Shown: in pieces, positions 9,394 to 18,856 of the stretch
Numbering within the stretch: position 1 is the stretch's first letter
How the letters are laid out: each line of letters starts with the position of its first letter
Assembly (NCBI RefSeq): GCF_019039035.1
Contig: NZ_JAHNZT010000004.1
Span: forward strand, 186,001-250,000
Source of the DNA: Citreicoccus inhibens
GTDB taxonomy: Bacteria; Myxococcota; Myxococcia; Myxococcales; Myxococcaceae
Direction of reading: 5' to 3'
Length of the DNA: 64,000 nt
The notes under the pieces: model-generated
What the model saw: the letters and a program-made list of their open reading frames with translations, nothing else
The model's database searches: none
Told to the model about the DNA's origin: nothing
Position numbers and translations under genes: made by a program

Positions 9394-9421
9394 CGGTGCG
9401 GGAACACGCGCCCACGCACCG
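9394..9421 (+). terminator. Candidate terminator after the AraC gene
   Basis: A 7-bp perfect stem (CGGTGCG at 9394-9400 with CGCACCG at 9415-9421) has a 14-base loop and is followed by TTT. It lies directly after the regulator stop codon. Confidence 0.4.
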
Positions 9422-9480
9422 TTTCCTAGAAGTCCCTCCACGCGACGCCGACTTCCCGGCGGAGCGCTCCAGGGATTTCC

Positions 9481-10395
9481 ATGCGCACCTCTCATCTCCT
9501 CTGCTTCACGCTGCTGGTCGCGGGCTGCGACGACTCGAAGCCCACGCCCCCGCCTTCGCTGCCCTCGCCCATCGTCCTCCAGGGCTTCTCTTCTCCGGAG
9601 TCCGCGCTTCACGACCCCGAGGCGGACGTGTACCTGGTCAGCAACATGGCGGGGAGCCCGCTCGTCGCGGACGACAATGGCTTCATCTCGCGCATCTCGC
9701 CGGACGGCACCGTCCTGAACCTCGCGTGGATTGACGGCCGCAGCGCCGACGTCCACCTCGATGCCCCCAAGGGCATGGCGCTCGCGGGCGACGTGCTCTA
9801 CGTCTCCGACATCACGGTCGTGAGGCGCTTCGATCGCCACACCGGTCGGCAGCTCAGCGACGTCACCATCGACGGCGCCACGTTCCTCAACGACCTGGTC
9901 AGCGCGCCGGATGGCTCGGTGTACGCCTCCGACATGGGGTATCGCGACAACGGCGGCGCCTTCGAGCCCACCGGCACCGACGCCATCTATCAAATCAAGC
10001 CGGACGGCTCCGTGCGCACGGTGGCCAAGGGCGAGGTGCTCGGCCATCCCAACGGCGTCGAGTGGAAGGACGGACTGCTCGTCGCCACCATGGGCACAGG
10101 CGACGTCTACCGGCTCTCCGCCGATGGCACCCGGAGCGCCGTGCAGCACATGCCTGCGGGGCAGCTCGATGGAATCGTCGCGTTGGCGGATGGACGCCTC
10201 GCCATCACCAGTTGGGACGCGGGTGACCTGCTCGTGGGCCGAGAGGGCGGCACCTTCACGGCCACCGCGACCCAGCAGATGGGCATCGCGGACCTCGGGC
10301 TGGATGCACGCCGTCAGCGGCTGCTGCTTCCCCTGCTGATGGACAACACGCTGCGCATCGAGTCCGTCGACACGGCGCTCACCCTCGCGCACTGA
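9481..10395 (+). CDS. SMP-30/gluconolactonase-like beta-propeller lipoprotein
   Basis: The product has 304 residues. A short signal peptide ends in the lipobox LVAGC (Cys16), so it should be a lipid-anchored periplasmic or outer-membrane protein. The body has repeated propeller blades typical of SMP-30/NHL proteins, with DG-rich turns such as SAPDGSVYASDMGY and HPNGVEWKDGLLVATMGTG. Relatives hydrolyse lactones or bind sugars, but the catalytic metal ligands cannot be fixed by eye here. It is probably a single-gene unit, with a hairpin between it and the convergent peroxiredoxin. Confidence 0.82.
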   Translation: MRTSHLLCFTLLVAGCDDSKPTPPPSLPSPIVLQGFSSPESALHDPEADVYLVSNMAGSPLVADDNGFISRISPDGTVLNLAWIDGRSADVHLDAPKGMALAGDVLYVSDITVVRRFDRHTGRQLSDVTIDGATFLNDLVSAPDGSVYASDMGYRDNGGAFEPTGTDAIYQIKPDGSVRTVAKGEVLGHPNGVEWKDGLLVATMGTGDVYRLSADGTRSAVQHMPAGQLDGIVALADGRLAITSWDAGDLLVGREGGTFTATATQQMGIADLGLDARRQRLLLPLLMDNTLRIESVDTALTLAH

Positions 10396-10410
10396 GGGTC
10401 GGGTGCACGG

Positions 10411-10446
10411 GGCACACCCGGGCGCGCGACCTGCGCCCCGGGTGCC
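10411..10446. terminator. Candidate bidirectional terminator
   Basis: GC-rich inverted arms (GGCACaCCCGGGcGC from 10411 and GCGCCCCGGGTGCC to 10446) can form a stem with one bulge around a short loop. It lies in the 68-bp gap between two convergent genes. Confidence 0.45.
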
Positions 10447-10463
10447 TTGCGCACGGGGCCCGG

Positions 10464-10997
10464 CTACTTCGTCCCGGCGTCGCTGGGGATGAAGGCGGGC
10501 GCGGCGGCGGGCTTGCGCAGCGGGCACGCGGTGATGGCGCCCGTCGGGTCGACGGCGTCACCGCCCGAGTCCACCTTGAGAATCTTGCGGCCCTCGCCCA
10601 CGGTGAACGTGTAGCGCTTGGCCAGCGACAGCACGGGCATCTTCACGTCGTACGCGCCGACGACCTTCCCCTCGGGGTCCGGGATGAACGGGAACGGCGC
10701 CTTCAGCTCCGTCTTGAAGCGCGTGAGCGTCTCCGCGTCGTCCATGGAGATGGCGAGCACCTGGCCCTGGAGCTTCTCGACCTCGGTGTAACGGTCCTTG
10801 TAGGCCGTCAGCTCCTTCGTGCAGCCACTCGTGAAGGCCTTGGGGAAGAAGGCCACGATGACCGGGCCCTGCTTCACCATCTCCGACAGCGTGTGCACGG
10901 CGCCGGTGGTGTCCTTCACCGTGAAGTCCGGGGCGACTTCGCCCACCTGGGGAATGGCCGCGCTGACCAGCCCCGCCACGAGCAAGGGAATGAGCAT
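10464..10997 (-). CDS. Exported peroxiredoxin, AhpC/TSA family
   Basis: The product has 177 residues. The N-terminus [16 protein letters not shown] looks like a signal peptide, followed by a thioredoxin-like peroxiredoxin fold ([11 protein letters not shown]). The active-site region is [14 protein letters not shown], with a single clear peroxidatic Cys in SGCT. A second Cys near the C-terminus (ITACPL) could resolve the disulfide. It probably removes peroxides outside the cytoplasm. The ATG at 10997 is preferred because it starts the signal-like segment; no strong Shine-Dalgarno is seen. It lies 51 bp downstream of the SsnA-like amidohydrolase gene and may share its transcript. Confidence 0.85.
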   Translation of the reverse strand: MLIPLLVAGLVSAAIPQVGEVAPDFTVKDTTGAVHTLSEMVKQGPVIVAFFPKAFTSGCTKELTAYKDRYTEVEKLQGQVLAISMDDAETLTRFKTELKAPFPFIPDPEGKVVGAYDVKMPVLSLAKRYTFTVGEGRKILKVDSGGDAVDPTGAITACPLRKPAAAPAFIPSDAGTK

Positions 10998-11048
10998 GGC
11001 GCGGACTTGAAGGCGTTCCCGCGCGGATTGCAAGCCGGCCCGAGGGCG

Positions 11049-12335
11049 CTAGCCCGCTTCCGCCATGCGGCCCCACACGGACGCGGCGGCCTCGCGCGCC
11101 TGCTCGGCCACCACCGTGGGGTTGACCGACAACGGCCGACGCGCCCACACGCGCCACACGCCATCCACCATCACCGCCTCCACGTGGCGACTGCCGAGTC
11201 CGTACACCACGTGCCACGCGAGGTTGCCCGCCGCGAGCGGCGTGGGCGGCTGGTAGTCCAGCACCAGCAGGTCGGCCAGCGCGCCCTCGCGCATGGGCCC
11301 GATGGCCGCCTCGAACACCTGCGACGCCAGCCGGTGCCCGTTGGTGAGATAGCGCAGCACGTCGATGGGCTGGCCCGCCTCGCGCGAACGCAGATAGGCC
11401 GCCTGCGCCTCGGCGAAGAGGTCCGCCGAGACGCCATCCGCGCCCAGCGTGGCCCGCGCGCCGAACTTCAGCGCGGGCGCGTAGCCCACTTCCAGCCCTT
11501 GGTTGGAGCGCGGCGTGTGGACAATCCACGAGCCCGTCGCGATGACCTGCGCGAGGTCCGCCCACGCCAGGTGCCCCACGTGGGCCAGCAGCGTGCGCGG
11601 CGAGAGGAGATTCGCGTTCAGCAGCCGCGCCACGGGCGAGGCCCCATGGCGCTCCATGGAGAGCCGCTCGTCGAGCGGGTCCTCCGCCAGCGGCACGTGC
11701 AGCCCGGTGCCCGTGGCGTGCAGCGCCTCGGTCAGCCCTTGGAACGCGTCATCGGACAGCGTGAAGCTGGGGCCGGCGCCCACCTGGCCTCGGAAGCGGC
11801 CCTTGGCCTTCTTCGCGAAGCTGACCGTCTCCTCCAGGCCCTCCTCGCGCCCGACCGCGCCCACGCGGTCCGTCACCGCGTAGGACAACACGCCGCGAAC
11901 ACCCACCTCGTGGAGCCCGCGCGCCAGCCGCACCAGCGAGCCCGTCACCGCCTTCGGGGAGGAGTGCAGGTCCAGGAGCGTGGTGGTGCCGCACTGGAGC
12001 GCCTCCAGGCCGCCCGCGGTGCCGGCCACCTGCACCGCGTCCAGGTCCAGCGCGTTCTCGTAGCGCCAGCGCACACGCTCCAGGGACTCTTGATAGGTCT
12101 CCAGGGCGGGCTGCGGCATGCCCCGCCCGAGCATCATGTGCAGCCGGTGGTGCGCGCTCACCAGCCCCGGGAAGACGAGCTTGCCGGACAGGGCGACGAC
12201 CTCGTCGTCCGGCCCCGGCTGGAGGTCCGGACCGCGCGCCGCGATGCGGTCTCCTTCGATGCGAAGGTCCACGCGCTCCACCAGCGCGGGTTCCAGCTCG
12301 ACGACGTATCCACCCTTGAGGACGGTGCCCAACAT
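11049..12335 (-). CDS. SsnA-type amidohydrolase with altered metal ligands
   Basis: The product has 428 residues and matches the SsnA branch of the amidohydrolase superfamily along its full length. It has the N-terminal beta strand domain (VLKGGYVVELEPALVERVD), the TIM-barrel region, the NPRSN-like segment HTPRSNQGLEVGYAP, and LGADGVSADLFAEAQAAYL near the end. Family members usually bind a metal through an HxH pair after the first strand, a third His (HIHAAED in E. coli SsnA), a fourth His and an Asp. Here the first motif reads AHHRLH, so the second His is Arg. The third motif reads LHVPLAED, so that His is Pro. The fourth His (LLAHVGH) and the Asp are kept. It may be inactive or have a changed role. 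The start is uncertain: GGAGGG abuts the ATG at 12335, so the next codon, TTG, may be used instead. Confidence 0.8.
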   Translation of the reverse strand: MLGTVLKGGYVVELEPALVERVDLRIEGDRIAARGPDLQPGPDDEVVALSGKLVFPGLVSAHHRLHMMLGRGMPQPALETYQESLERVRWRYENALDLDAVQVAGTAGGLEALQCGTTTLLDLHSSPKAVTGSLVRLARGLHEVGVRGVLSYAVTDRVGAVGREEGLEETVSFAKKAKGRFRGQVGAGPSFTLSDDAFQGLTEALHATGTGLHVPLAEDPLDERLSMERHGASPVARLLNANLLSPRTLLAHVGHLAWADLAQVIATGSWIVHTPRSNQGLEVGYAPALKFGARATLGADGVSADLFAEAQAAYLRSREAGQPIDVLRYLTNGHRLASQVFEAAIGPMREGALADLLVLDYQPPTPLAAGNLAWHVVYGLGSRHVEAVMVDGVWRVWARRPLSVNPTVVAEQAREAAASVWGRMAEAG

Positions 12336-12740
12336 CCCTCCAGCAGACGCAGCGACTGAGTGCCTGACGGTCCCCGCCCCCGAGACCCAAACGGAATGCG
12401 CCGACGTTAGCACTCCCCCCGAGCCCTGGCGCGCACTGGAAGGGAGTGCACCCACATGCGGCGCGGCCACGACCCTCGGTGTGCGCAACGCACGTGTCAC
12501 GTCCCCATCGCAGGGGGTCGCTTCCGCCCCGGTGCCCCATCCATCCAGGCGGGGAGGCGGGACCTCGCGGCGCGTCCGGCCACCGAGGCGAGGGGTGATC
12601 CACGCGCCGCCGCGAGGGAGCGGGGCAGGTTCAGGCCGCCGGGGAGCGTGTGGGCCTCGCGCCTGGCGACAGAGCGAACGTTCGAGCCGTGCAGAAGGAG
12701 ATTGGGAAGCGGAGCCGCTGCTACGTAGACTGCCGCCACC
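12336..12740. other. Intergenic region between divergent genes
   Basis: These 405 bases separate the amidohydrolase and the Ser/Thr kinase, which are transcribed away from each other, so two promoters should lie here. I see no convincing gene: the short open frames lack ribosome binding sites. A 10-bp palindrome CGAACGTTCG lies at 12675-12684, about 57 bases before the kinase start. The region is GC-rich and has no evident -35/-10 pair. Confidence 0.5.
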
Positions 12741-14846
12741 GTGGAGCCGTCGGAGCAGAGCCTGTATTGGGTGGGCCGCTACCGCCTGAGCGCGCGAATC
12801 GCGACGGGCGGCATGGCCGAGGTGTACCTGGGCCGCCGCATCGAAGAGGACGGGCGGCATGGTCCCGCGGTCGCGGTGAAGCGGCTGATGCCGCACCTCG
12901 CCTCGGACCGCCGCATCGTGCAGATGTTCCTCAACGAGGCGCGCATCACCGCGCAGGTTCGCCACCCGCACGTCGTCACCATCCTGGAGCTGGGCATGGA
13001 GGGCACCGAGCCCTTCATCGCCATGGAGCTGCTGGAGGGGCGCTCGTTCGCGGAGGTGCGCCAGGAGGCCGCCGAGCGCGGGCAGCGCGTGCCGCTGGGC
13101 CTGACGCTGCGGGTGCTCGTGGATGCGTGCCGGGGACTGGACGCCGCGCATCGCGCCGTTGACGAGAGCGGTCGCCCGCTGCGCATCGTCCACCGCGACT
13201 TCACGCCCGACAACATCCACGTGGGCACCAACGGCGCGGTGAAGGTCATCGACTTCGGCATCGCCAAGGCGGACGCGCTGGGCTCGGGCACCGAGCCGGG
13301 GACGCTCAAGGGCAAGTTCTTCTACATGTCGCCGGAGATGATCGCCGGCCGCCCCGTGGACCACCGCGCGGACATCTTCGCCGCGGGCGTCATGCTGTAC
13401 GAGCAGCTCTGCGGGCGGCGGCCCTTCACGGGCATGAACGCCGAAGAGGTGCTCACGCGCATCGCCGAGGGACGCCCGCGCCCGCCCACCGCGTTCGACC
13501 CGTCCGTGCCTCCCGCGCTGGAGATGGTCTGCCTCACCGCGCTCGCGCGTGACCCGGCCGCGCGGTTCGACAGCCTCCAGTCCTTCATCGAGGCCCTCGA
13601 GTCCATCGGCGGTCAGGCCGAGGTCGCCACGCCCGCGCAGGTGGCCGCCTACGTGGACGTGCTGTTCCCGCCCGGCACGGACCCCAAGCGACTGGCGCTG
13701 CGCCGGGCACGGCTCGCGGACCCATCCCACTCGGGGACGCCGCCGAATCAGGGCGTCGTGCCTCCCAGCTATGCGGCGACGGTCCCCGCCGCGGTGCTTC
13801 CGCCGCCGGATGTCGCGGCCGCGCCTCCACCCGAGCCCTCCGCCTCGCCGCGCGCGGCGTCGCCCTCGCGCATCGAGGACGCGCCCGCCGGGGAGTCATC
13901 GCGGGGACGCGGCAGGCGCGTGGCGGGGGTGCTGGGTGGGTTGCTCCTCGTGGGTGCGTTGGGCGGCGGCGCGACCTGGTACCTCCGCCGGCCAGGAACG
14001 CCTCCCACCGAGAAGCTCGCTCGGGCCGAGGCGGCCACCACTCCCGAGACGCGCGTCGCCGCCCTGAATGGGCTGGGGACGGACGCCCGCGCGACCGCGG
14101 CGGAGCTGGCCCGGGCGAGCGCGCTGTTGCTGGCATCCGGTGCGCACGCGAAGGCCCTCGAGCTGGCGGATGCCTATGCCGCGCGCTTCCCACAGGACGT
14201 GGAGGCACATCTGCTCGCCGCGCGCGCGGCCACCGAGCTGCGCATGGGCAAGCGCGCCGAGCACGCCCTCGACGTGGCGGCCTCGCTGGCGCCCAAGGAC
14301 CTCCGCGTTCCCCTGGCGCTCACCGAGCTGCGCGAGCGCCAGGGAGATGTGCCGGGCGCGCTGGCCACGCTGGCGAAGGCCTACGCCCAAGCGCCGAACC
14401 ACTCCGACGTGGCGCCGCGCTACGGACGCATGCTGTCGCGCGCGAGCCGACTGGACGAGGCCGCGACCGTGCTCTCCAACTGGACGCGCGAGCACGAGGA
14501 CCCCGAGGCGCTCGCGGAGCTGGGCTTCGTGCGCTTCCGCCAGGAGCGCGTGGACGACGCGGCGGCGCTGCTGAAGCGGGCCGTGCGAAAGGCGCCGCAG
14601 CTGGCCGAGGCGCACTACTACCTGGGCGCGGTCCTCTTCCGTCAGGGCGACGCCAGCGGCGCCGAGCGCGCCTATCGAGAAGCGGATCGCCTCGCGCCGC
14701 AGGATCCGCGAGCCCTGGCGGCGCGGTGCCAACTCCACGCCCACGCGGGAGACGCCGCCGCCGTGGCCGAGGCCAAGCGGGCCCTCACCGAGCGCTTCCC
14801 CGCGCGCGCGGAGGCGCTGTCCGCCGAGTGCAAGGCGGGGAACTGA
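12741..14846 (+). CDS. Membrane Ser/Thr protein kinase with TPR-rich C-terminus
   Basis: The product has 701 residues. The kinase domain spans about 13-290: the ATP-binding Lys47 in VAVKRL, the catalytic loop HRDFTPDN with Asp153, the DFG motif near Asp171, and the MSPEM activation-segment end. The usual catalytic-loop Lys (HRDLKPxN) is Thr here, a change also seen in other myxobacterial kinases. A proline/serine-rich linker follows, then one membrane helix at about 392-412, then TPR-type helix pairs from about 440 to the end, predicted to lie in the periplasm. It probably passes an envelope signal or scaffold state to cytoplasmic substrates. The start is GTG at 12741. A degenerate 72-bp tandem repeat follows the gene. 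Confidence 0.92.
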   Translation: MEPSEQSLYWVGRYRLSARIATGGMAEVYLGRRIEEDGRHGPAVAVKRLMPHLASDRRIVQMFLNEARITAQVRHPHVVTILELGMEGTEPFIAMELLEGRSFAEVRQEAAERGQRVPLGLTLRVLVDACRGLDAAHRAVDESGRPLRIVHRDFTPDNIHVGTNGAVKVIDFGIAKADALGSGTEPGTLKGKFFYMSPEMIAGRPVDHRADIFAAGVMLYEQLCGRRPFTGMNAEEVLTRIAEGRPRPPTAFDPSVPPALEMVCLTALARDPAARFDSLQSFIEALESIGGQAEVATPAQVAAYVDVLFPPGTDPKRLALRRARLADPSHSGTPPNQGVVPPSYAATVPAAVLPPPDVAAAPPPEPSASPRAASPSRIEDAPAGESSRGRGRRVAGVLGGLLLVGALGGGATWYLRRPGTPPTEKLARAEAATTPETRVAALNGLGTDARATAAELARASALLLASGAHAKALELADAYAARFPQDVEAHLLAARAATELRMGKRAEHALDVAASLAPKDLRVPLALTELRERQGDVPGALATLAKAYAQAPNHSDVAPRYGRMLSRASRLDEAATVLSNWTREHEDPEALAELGFVRFRQERVDDAAALLKRAVRKAPQLAEAHYYLGAVLFRQGDASGAERAYREADRLAPQDPRALAARCQLHAHAGDAAAVAEAKRALTERFPARAEALSAECKAGN

Positions 14847-15165
14847 GCGCGCACCGCACACGGGCGAGACGCACCACGCAACGCGGGCGCTCCGCCTCAG
14901 CGTCGCGCCCCAGGTGGGAGTCGCACCGCACGCGGGCCTGATGTGCCTCGCAACACGGGCGCCCCGCCTCGGCGCCGCGCCCTCGACGACCAGGGAGCGG
15001 TTGGCCTGCTCGACACACCCTGTGGAGCGTCCAGCGGCGGACGGTGCTTTCACGCACCTCACCCTGTCCCCTGTCCGACACGCGCGCCTCCCGTTGCACG
15101 GGGGTGGTCCACCGCGCAAGGGGGACCGGGTGCATGCCGGCACGCCAGGAGATAAACCGGAGCCC
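14847..15165. other. Intergenic region
   Basis: These 319 bases between the kinase and the esterase hold the 72-bp tandem duplication and presumably the esterase promoter. Long open frames on both strands here are by-products of high GC and have no supporting start signals. Confidence 0.5.
14851..14994. repeat. Imperfect tandem duplication, 2 x 72 bp
   Basis: Two adjacent 72-base units (14851-14922 and 14923-14994) share GCACCGCAC.CGGGC at their starts. They also share a 33-base block (14878-14910 against 14950-14982) with four differences, all transitions. They lie just after the kinase-TPR stop, with no open frame in common use. They may be a decayed duplication or paired structural elements. 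Confidence 0.6.
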
Positions 15166-16179
15166 ATGCGTACCCTTCGCGCCGCCCTTGTCGTCAGCTT
15201 CCTCGGAACCCTGGCCGCGTGCTCGGACTCTCCCGGCACGCCGTCGGATCCACCAGACTCGGGAGTGGTGCGCAACGGCGACGTCGCGCCTCCGGATCGC
15301 ACGAGCTGCACCGGGCTCACCCAGGGCCCCGGCACCATCGAATCCACGGTGCAGAGCGGAGGCCGGACGCGGAGCTACACCGTGCACGTGCCGCCGGGCT
15401 ACGACGCCACCCGGCCCACGCCCGTCATCTTCGCGTTCCACGGCTTCACCTCGAACCGGACGGAGATGGAGCAACTCACCCAGCTCTCCGCCCTGGGCGA
15501 CACCGAGGGCTTCATCACCGTGTACCCGATGGGGCTCGACGCACACGACGTCTTCGGCGTGAGCGGTGTCGATGCGGGCACCACCAGCTGGAACGCGGGC
15601 GGGGCCTGCTGCGGGCCCGCGCAGATCGCCAACGTGGACGACGTGGGCTTCGTGGACGCCATGCTCGCGGACCTCGACACGAAGGTGTGCGTGGATCCGC
15701 GCCGCACCTTCGCCACCGGATTCTCCAACGGAGCGTTCTTCGCGTACCGGCTCGCCTGTGAGCGCGCCCAGCGCTTCGCCGCCATCGCGCCCGTGTCCGG
15801 CATGCTGGGCGTCATGCCTTGCGCGCCCTCGCGGCCCGTGCCCGTGCTGCACTTCCACGGCACCGCGGACGCCACCATCGCCTTCGACGGCGGCACCGTG
15901 GCCTTCGCCACCGCGCCCTACCCGTCCGCCCCGGACTCGGTGCGGACCTTCGCCGAGCGCAATGGCTGCAAGGGCCCGCTCCAGCAGACCTACTCCAAGG
16001 GAGACAGCACCTGTGAGGCGTACACCGGCTGCACTCCCGACAGCGCCACCGCCAGCCTGTGCACCATCCAGGGCGGCCAGCACGCGTGGCCCGGCCAGCC
16101 GCTCTACAACAACGGCACCCGCAACCTGGATGCCTCGCGCGAGCTGTGGCGCTTCTTCCAAGCGCGGCCCCGGCCGTGA
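15166..16179 (+). CDS. Exported esterase lipoprotein, PHB-depolymerase/feruloyl-esterase type
   Basis: The product has 337 residues. The signal peptide ends in the lipobox LAAC (Cys19), followed by a Pro/Ser/Asp-rich linker. The alpha/beta-hydrolase domain contains the oxyanion strand VIFAFHGFTSN, the nucleophile elbow GFSNGAFF (Ser in G-x-S-x-G) and a late GGQHAWPG that supplies the His. Relatives (LpqC/feruloyl esterase/PHB depolymerase) cleave polymer or plant-derived esters outside the cell. Several Cys pairs (GGACCGP, TGCTPDS) suggest disulfides. The ATG at 15166 follows AGGAG about a dozen bases upstream and begins a textbook signal peptide. Its last bases overlap the next gene's GTG, so the two are cotranslated. 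Confidence 0.88.
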   Translation: MRTLRAALVVSFLGTLAACSDSPGTPSDPPDSGVVRNGDVAPPDRTSCTGLTQGPGTIESTVQSGGRTRSYTVHVPPGYDATRPTPVIFAFHGFTSNRTEMEQLTQLSALGDTEGFITVYPMGLDAHDVFGVSGVDAGTTSWNAGGACCGPAQIANVDDVGFVDAMLADLDTKVCVDPRRTFATGFSNGAFFAYRLACERAQRFAAIAPVSGMLGVMPCAPSRPVPVLHFHGTADATIAFDGGTVAFATAPYPSAPDSVRTFAERNGCKGPLQQTYSKGDSTCEAYTGCTPDSATASLCTIQGGQHAWPGQPLYNNGTRNLDASRELWRFFQARPRP

Positions 16180-16931
16180 GGCCGCGCGCGCGCGCTGTCA
16201 TCATCAACGCGGATGACCTGGGCTACGACCCCGCGGTGACACGCGGCATCCTCCGCGCACTGCGCGAGGGCATCGTCACCTCCGCCACCCTCCTGGTGAA
16301 CACGCCGTGGTCCGCCCAGGCCGCGCGCGACGCGCGAGGGCTGTCCGTGGGCCTGCACCTGAACCTCGCGCGAGGCACGCCCGCGTGGAGCGCCTTCCCC
16401 ACCGCGCTCCTGAATGACGGCCTCTTCGACGAGTCCCGAGCCCCCACGCTGCCTCCGGACGTGGCGGAGGCCGAGTGCCTCTCCCAGCTCGAACGCTTCC
16501 ACGCCCTCGCGGGCCAGCGCCCCACCCACGTGGACGTGCACAAGCACCTGCACCGCCACCCCGGCGTGCTGGAGGGGCTCATCCGAGCCGCGCGAGCCAC
16601 GGGGCTCCCCGTGCGCGCGCTCGACCCGGCCATGCACCGCGCCTTCGCCTCGCGAGGCGTGGCCTCTCCGTCCCACTTCCTGGGTGAGACGGGCGCCACC
16701 GCGCACTGGACGTTGGAGCGACTGGAGGCCACGGTGAGCGCGCTCCCCGCCGAGGGCATCACCGAGCTGATGTGCCACCCCGGCTTCGCGCCCGAACAGG
16801 TCAAGAGTCGCTACGCCGAGCAACGCGAGGTGGAGCTGGCCACCTTCCTCCACCCACGCGCCAGCCAGGCCCTGGCGCGCGCGGGCGTGACGACGGTGGA
16901 CTTCCGCGCCCTCACTGCCGAGGCGCGCTGA
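16176..16931 (+). CDS. YdjC/ChbG-family carbohydrate deacetylase
   Basis: The product has 251 residues. It shows the YdjC family signatures: NADDLG near the N-terminus (metal-binding Asp), [19 protein letters not shown] (metal-binding His) and ELMCHPGF near the C-terminus. Characterised members (ChbG) remove an acetyl group from chitin-derived or related N-acetyl sugars. The GTG at 16176 overlaps the esterase stop codon (GTGA), so translation is coupled, and the pair may work together on acylated polysaccharide fragments (inference). Its 3' end overlaps the convergent histidine kinase gene by 20 bases. Confidence 0.9.
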   Translation: MRPRARAVIINADDLGYDPAVTRGILRALREGIVTSATLLVNTPWSAQAARDARGLSVGLHLNLARGTPAWSAFPTALLNDGLFDESRAPTLPPDVAEAECLSQLERFHALAGQRPTHVDVHKHLHRHPGVLEGLIRAARATGLPVRALDPAMHRAFASRGVASPSHFLGETGATAHWTLERLEATVSALPAEGITELMCHPGFAPEQVKSRYAEQREVELATFLHPRASQALARAGVTTVDFRALTAEAR

Positions 16932-18828
16932 CCGGCTCCACGTCCGCGTGGGACACCCCCGAGGCCGCGCGCCAACGAGGCTCCAGGGCCAGCACGTTGC
17001 GAACGCGCGCCACCAGCTCGTCCGGGCTGTAGGGACGCGTGCACAGCGAGGCGTCCTCCTGCGCCCACCAGGGTCGCGCATCCCCGGCCAGGAGGATGGG
17101 CACCGGCCGGGCGCGTGGCAGGGTGGCGAAGGTCTCCAGGAAGACGCCCACCTGTCCGTGCGCGGCGCTGGTGGACAGCACCACCAGGTCCACCGGCAGG
17201 TGCGTGGCCCGGCGCAGCGACTCCGCGCCGTCATGCACCGTGAGCACCTCGAAGCCCTCCGCGCGCAGCACGCGCTCGGCCACCGCCTCCTGGGTCGCGT
17301 CCTCGTCCAGCAGCAGCACGCGCCGAGGCAGCCGCTTCACCTCGTGCGGCGGCATGCGGGGCAGGCACACCGTGAAGGTGGAGCCCTCGCCCTCCGCGCT
17401 CGTCAACGACAGCCCACCGCCGTGCATCTTCGCGATGGAGTGGCTGATGAACAGCCCCAGCCCCAACCCGCCGAAGTTGCGGTGCGACACGTTGCGCGCC
17501 CGATAGAAGCGCTGGAACACCTGGGACTGGTCCGCCCCTGGAATGCCGATGCCTCGGTCCTGCACGTGGATGCGCGCCTCGCCCGCCAGCCGGTCCACCT
17601 TCACGCCGATGGACTCGCCCGCCGGGCTGTACTTGTGCGCGTTCTCCAGCAGGTTCACCAGCACCTGCTCCAGCCGGTCCCTATCCCCCAAGACCCAGAC
17701 GCACTCGCGCGGCACTTCCACGGAGAAGGGCCGCTCGAAGGCGTGGCGGAAGTGGTCCACCACCTCCGCCACCAGCTGCCCCATCTCCAGCGGCGCGAGC
17801 TGCAACGCCAGGCGCCCCAGCTCCAACCGGCTGGCGTCCAGCAGGTCGTCCACCAGGCCCCCCAAGCGGTCCACCTGCCGCTTGGCCTTGAGCACGCCCG
17901 CCAGCTCCACCGGCTGCCCCGCGGCGAGCCTCCGCTCCATGGAGTACAGGCCGAGCTTCAGCGGCGTCAGCGGCGTCTTCATCTCGTGCGAGGCGATGGA
18001 CATGAACTCCTCGCGCACCCGCAGCGCCGCCTGCGCCTCGCGCAAGAGCCGCGCGTTCTCCACCGCCACCGCGAGCTGGTTGGCCGCGGCGCTCCACAGC
18101 TCCAGCTCGCGCACCGAGAAGGACGTGCCCTGCTCCTTGTAGAGCAGCAGCAGCCCCACCGTGCGGCGCGGCGCGCACAGCGGCACCGCCGCGAAGATGG
18201 AGCCCATCGCGTCGCCGTAGCCCCGCTGGATGCCGAGCTGCGGCTGGCGCGTGGCCAGCGCCTGGCGGAACGGATCATCCGCGGGGTCGAAGGTGTCCTC
18301 CGGCGCCTCCGAGCCCGCCAGGTCCGACACCGCGCCCCGGCGCAGCGGCTGCCCGTCCTCCTCGGAGAGGAACACCTCGGCCCGCCGCACCTGGGCGCAG
18401 CGCACCAGCGCCACCACCGCGGCGGCGCACACGCTGTCCACCTCCAGCGACTCACCCACCGCGCGGGCAATCTCCTGCACCGCCTGCGAGAAGGCGCCCT
18501 CGTCATCCACCCCCGAGGGCTCCATCACCAACCAGGAGCCCGCCGGCTCTCCCACCCGCGTGGGCCACACCTGCACGCGCACCTGCCGCAGCGCCCGGGT
18601 GATGACGTGCCCGGAATGCGAGTGCCCCTCGCGGATGGCCCGCTCCACGGCGTCCAGGCTCCGGCCGCGCTCCAGCACCTCCAAGAGACCGCCGCCCGGA
18701 CGCAGCTCCACGCCCGTCTTCGCGGCGAAGCCCTCCTCGCACCACTGCACCCGCAGGTCCGGCCCCACGCGCACCATGGCCTGGGGCAGACCCGCGAGGA
18801 CGTCCTCGATGTCGTGGGGGAGCGGCAT
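16912..18828 (-). CDS. Hybrid histidine kinase (PAS-GAF-HisKA-HATPase-pseudo-receiver)
   Basis: The soluble product has 638 residues. In order: a PAS-like region (about 8-100), a GAF domain (about 115-265), a HisKA domain with phosphoacceptor His281 in [11 protein letters not shown], and an HATPase_c domain with an intact N box ([11 protein letters not shown]), DRGIGIP and [11 protein letters not shown] receiver-like domain runs from about 515 to 625. This receiver keeps the acidic pocket (LLLDEDA), but the phosphoacceptor Asp position reads VVLSTSAA (Ser) and the conserved Lys is Arg in CTRPYSP. The receiver is therefore probably not phosphorylated. No transmembrane segment is seen. The partner response regulator is not in the window. 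Confidence 0.92.
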   Translation of the reverse strand: MPLPHDIEDVLAGLPQAMVRVGPDLRVQWCEEGFAAKTGVELRPGGGLLEVLERGRSLDAVERAIREGHSHSGHVITRALRQVRVQVWPTRVGEPAGSWLVMEPSGVDDEGAFSQAVQEIARAVGESLEVDSVCAAAVVALVRCAQVRRAEVFLSEEDGQPLRRGAVSDLAGSEAPEDTFDPADDPFRQALATRQPQLGIQRGYGDAMGSIFAAVPLCAPRRTVGLLLLYKEQGTSFSVRELELWSAAANQLAVAVENARLLREAQAALRVREEFMSIASHEMKTPLTPLKLGLYSMERRLAAGQPVELAGVLKAKRQVDRLGGLVDDLLDASRLELGRLALQLAPLEMGQLVAEVVDHFRHAFERPFSVEVPRECVWVLGDRDRLEQVLVNLLENAHKYSPAGESIGVKVDRLAGEARIHVQDRGIGIPGADQSQVFQRFYRARNVSHRNFGGLGLGLFISHSIAKMHGGGLSLTSAEGEGSTFTVCLPRMPPHEVKRLPRRVLLLDEDATQEAVAERVLRAEGFEVLTVHDGAESLRRATHLPVDLVVLSTSAAHGQVGVFLETFATLPRARPVPILLAGDARPWWAQEDASLCTRPYSPDELVARVRNVLALEPRWRAASGVSHADVEPVSAPRQ

Positions 18829-18856
18829 GCGCGACGGAAAAGGGAGGAGGGGGCGA

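Noticed and set aside
12675-12684. CGAACGTTCG palindrome as a LexA/SOS box
   Set aside because: It lacks the spacer of GAAC-N4-GTTC sites, and the downstream gene is a kinase, not an SOS gene. It is left as an unexplained palindrome.
12336-13730. N-terminal extension giving the amidohydrolase frame 893 codons
   Set aside because: The extra part is antisense to the kinase gene, is low-complexity Arg/His/Ala sequence and has no conserved domain. The SsnA homology begins at 12335.
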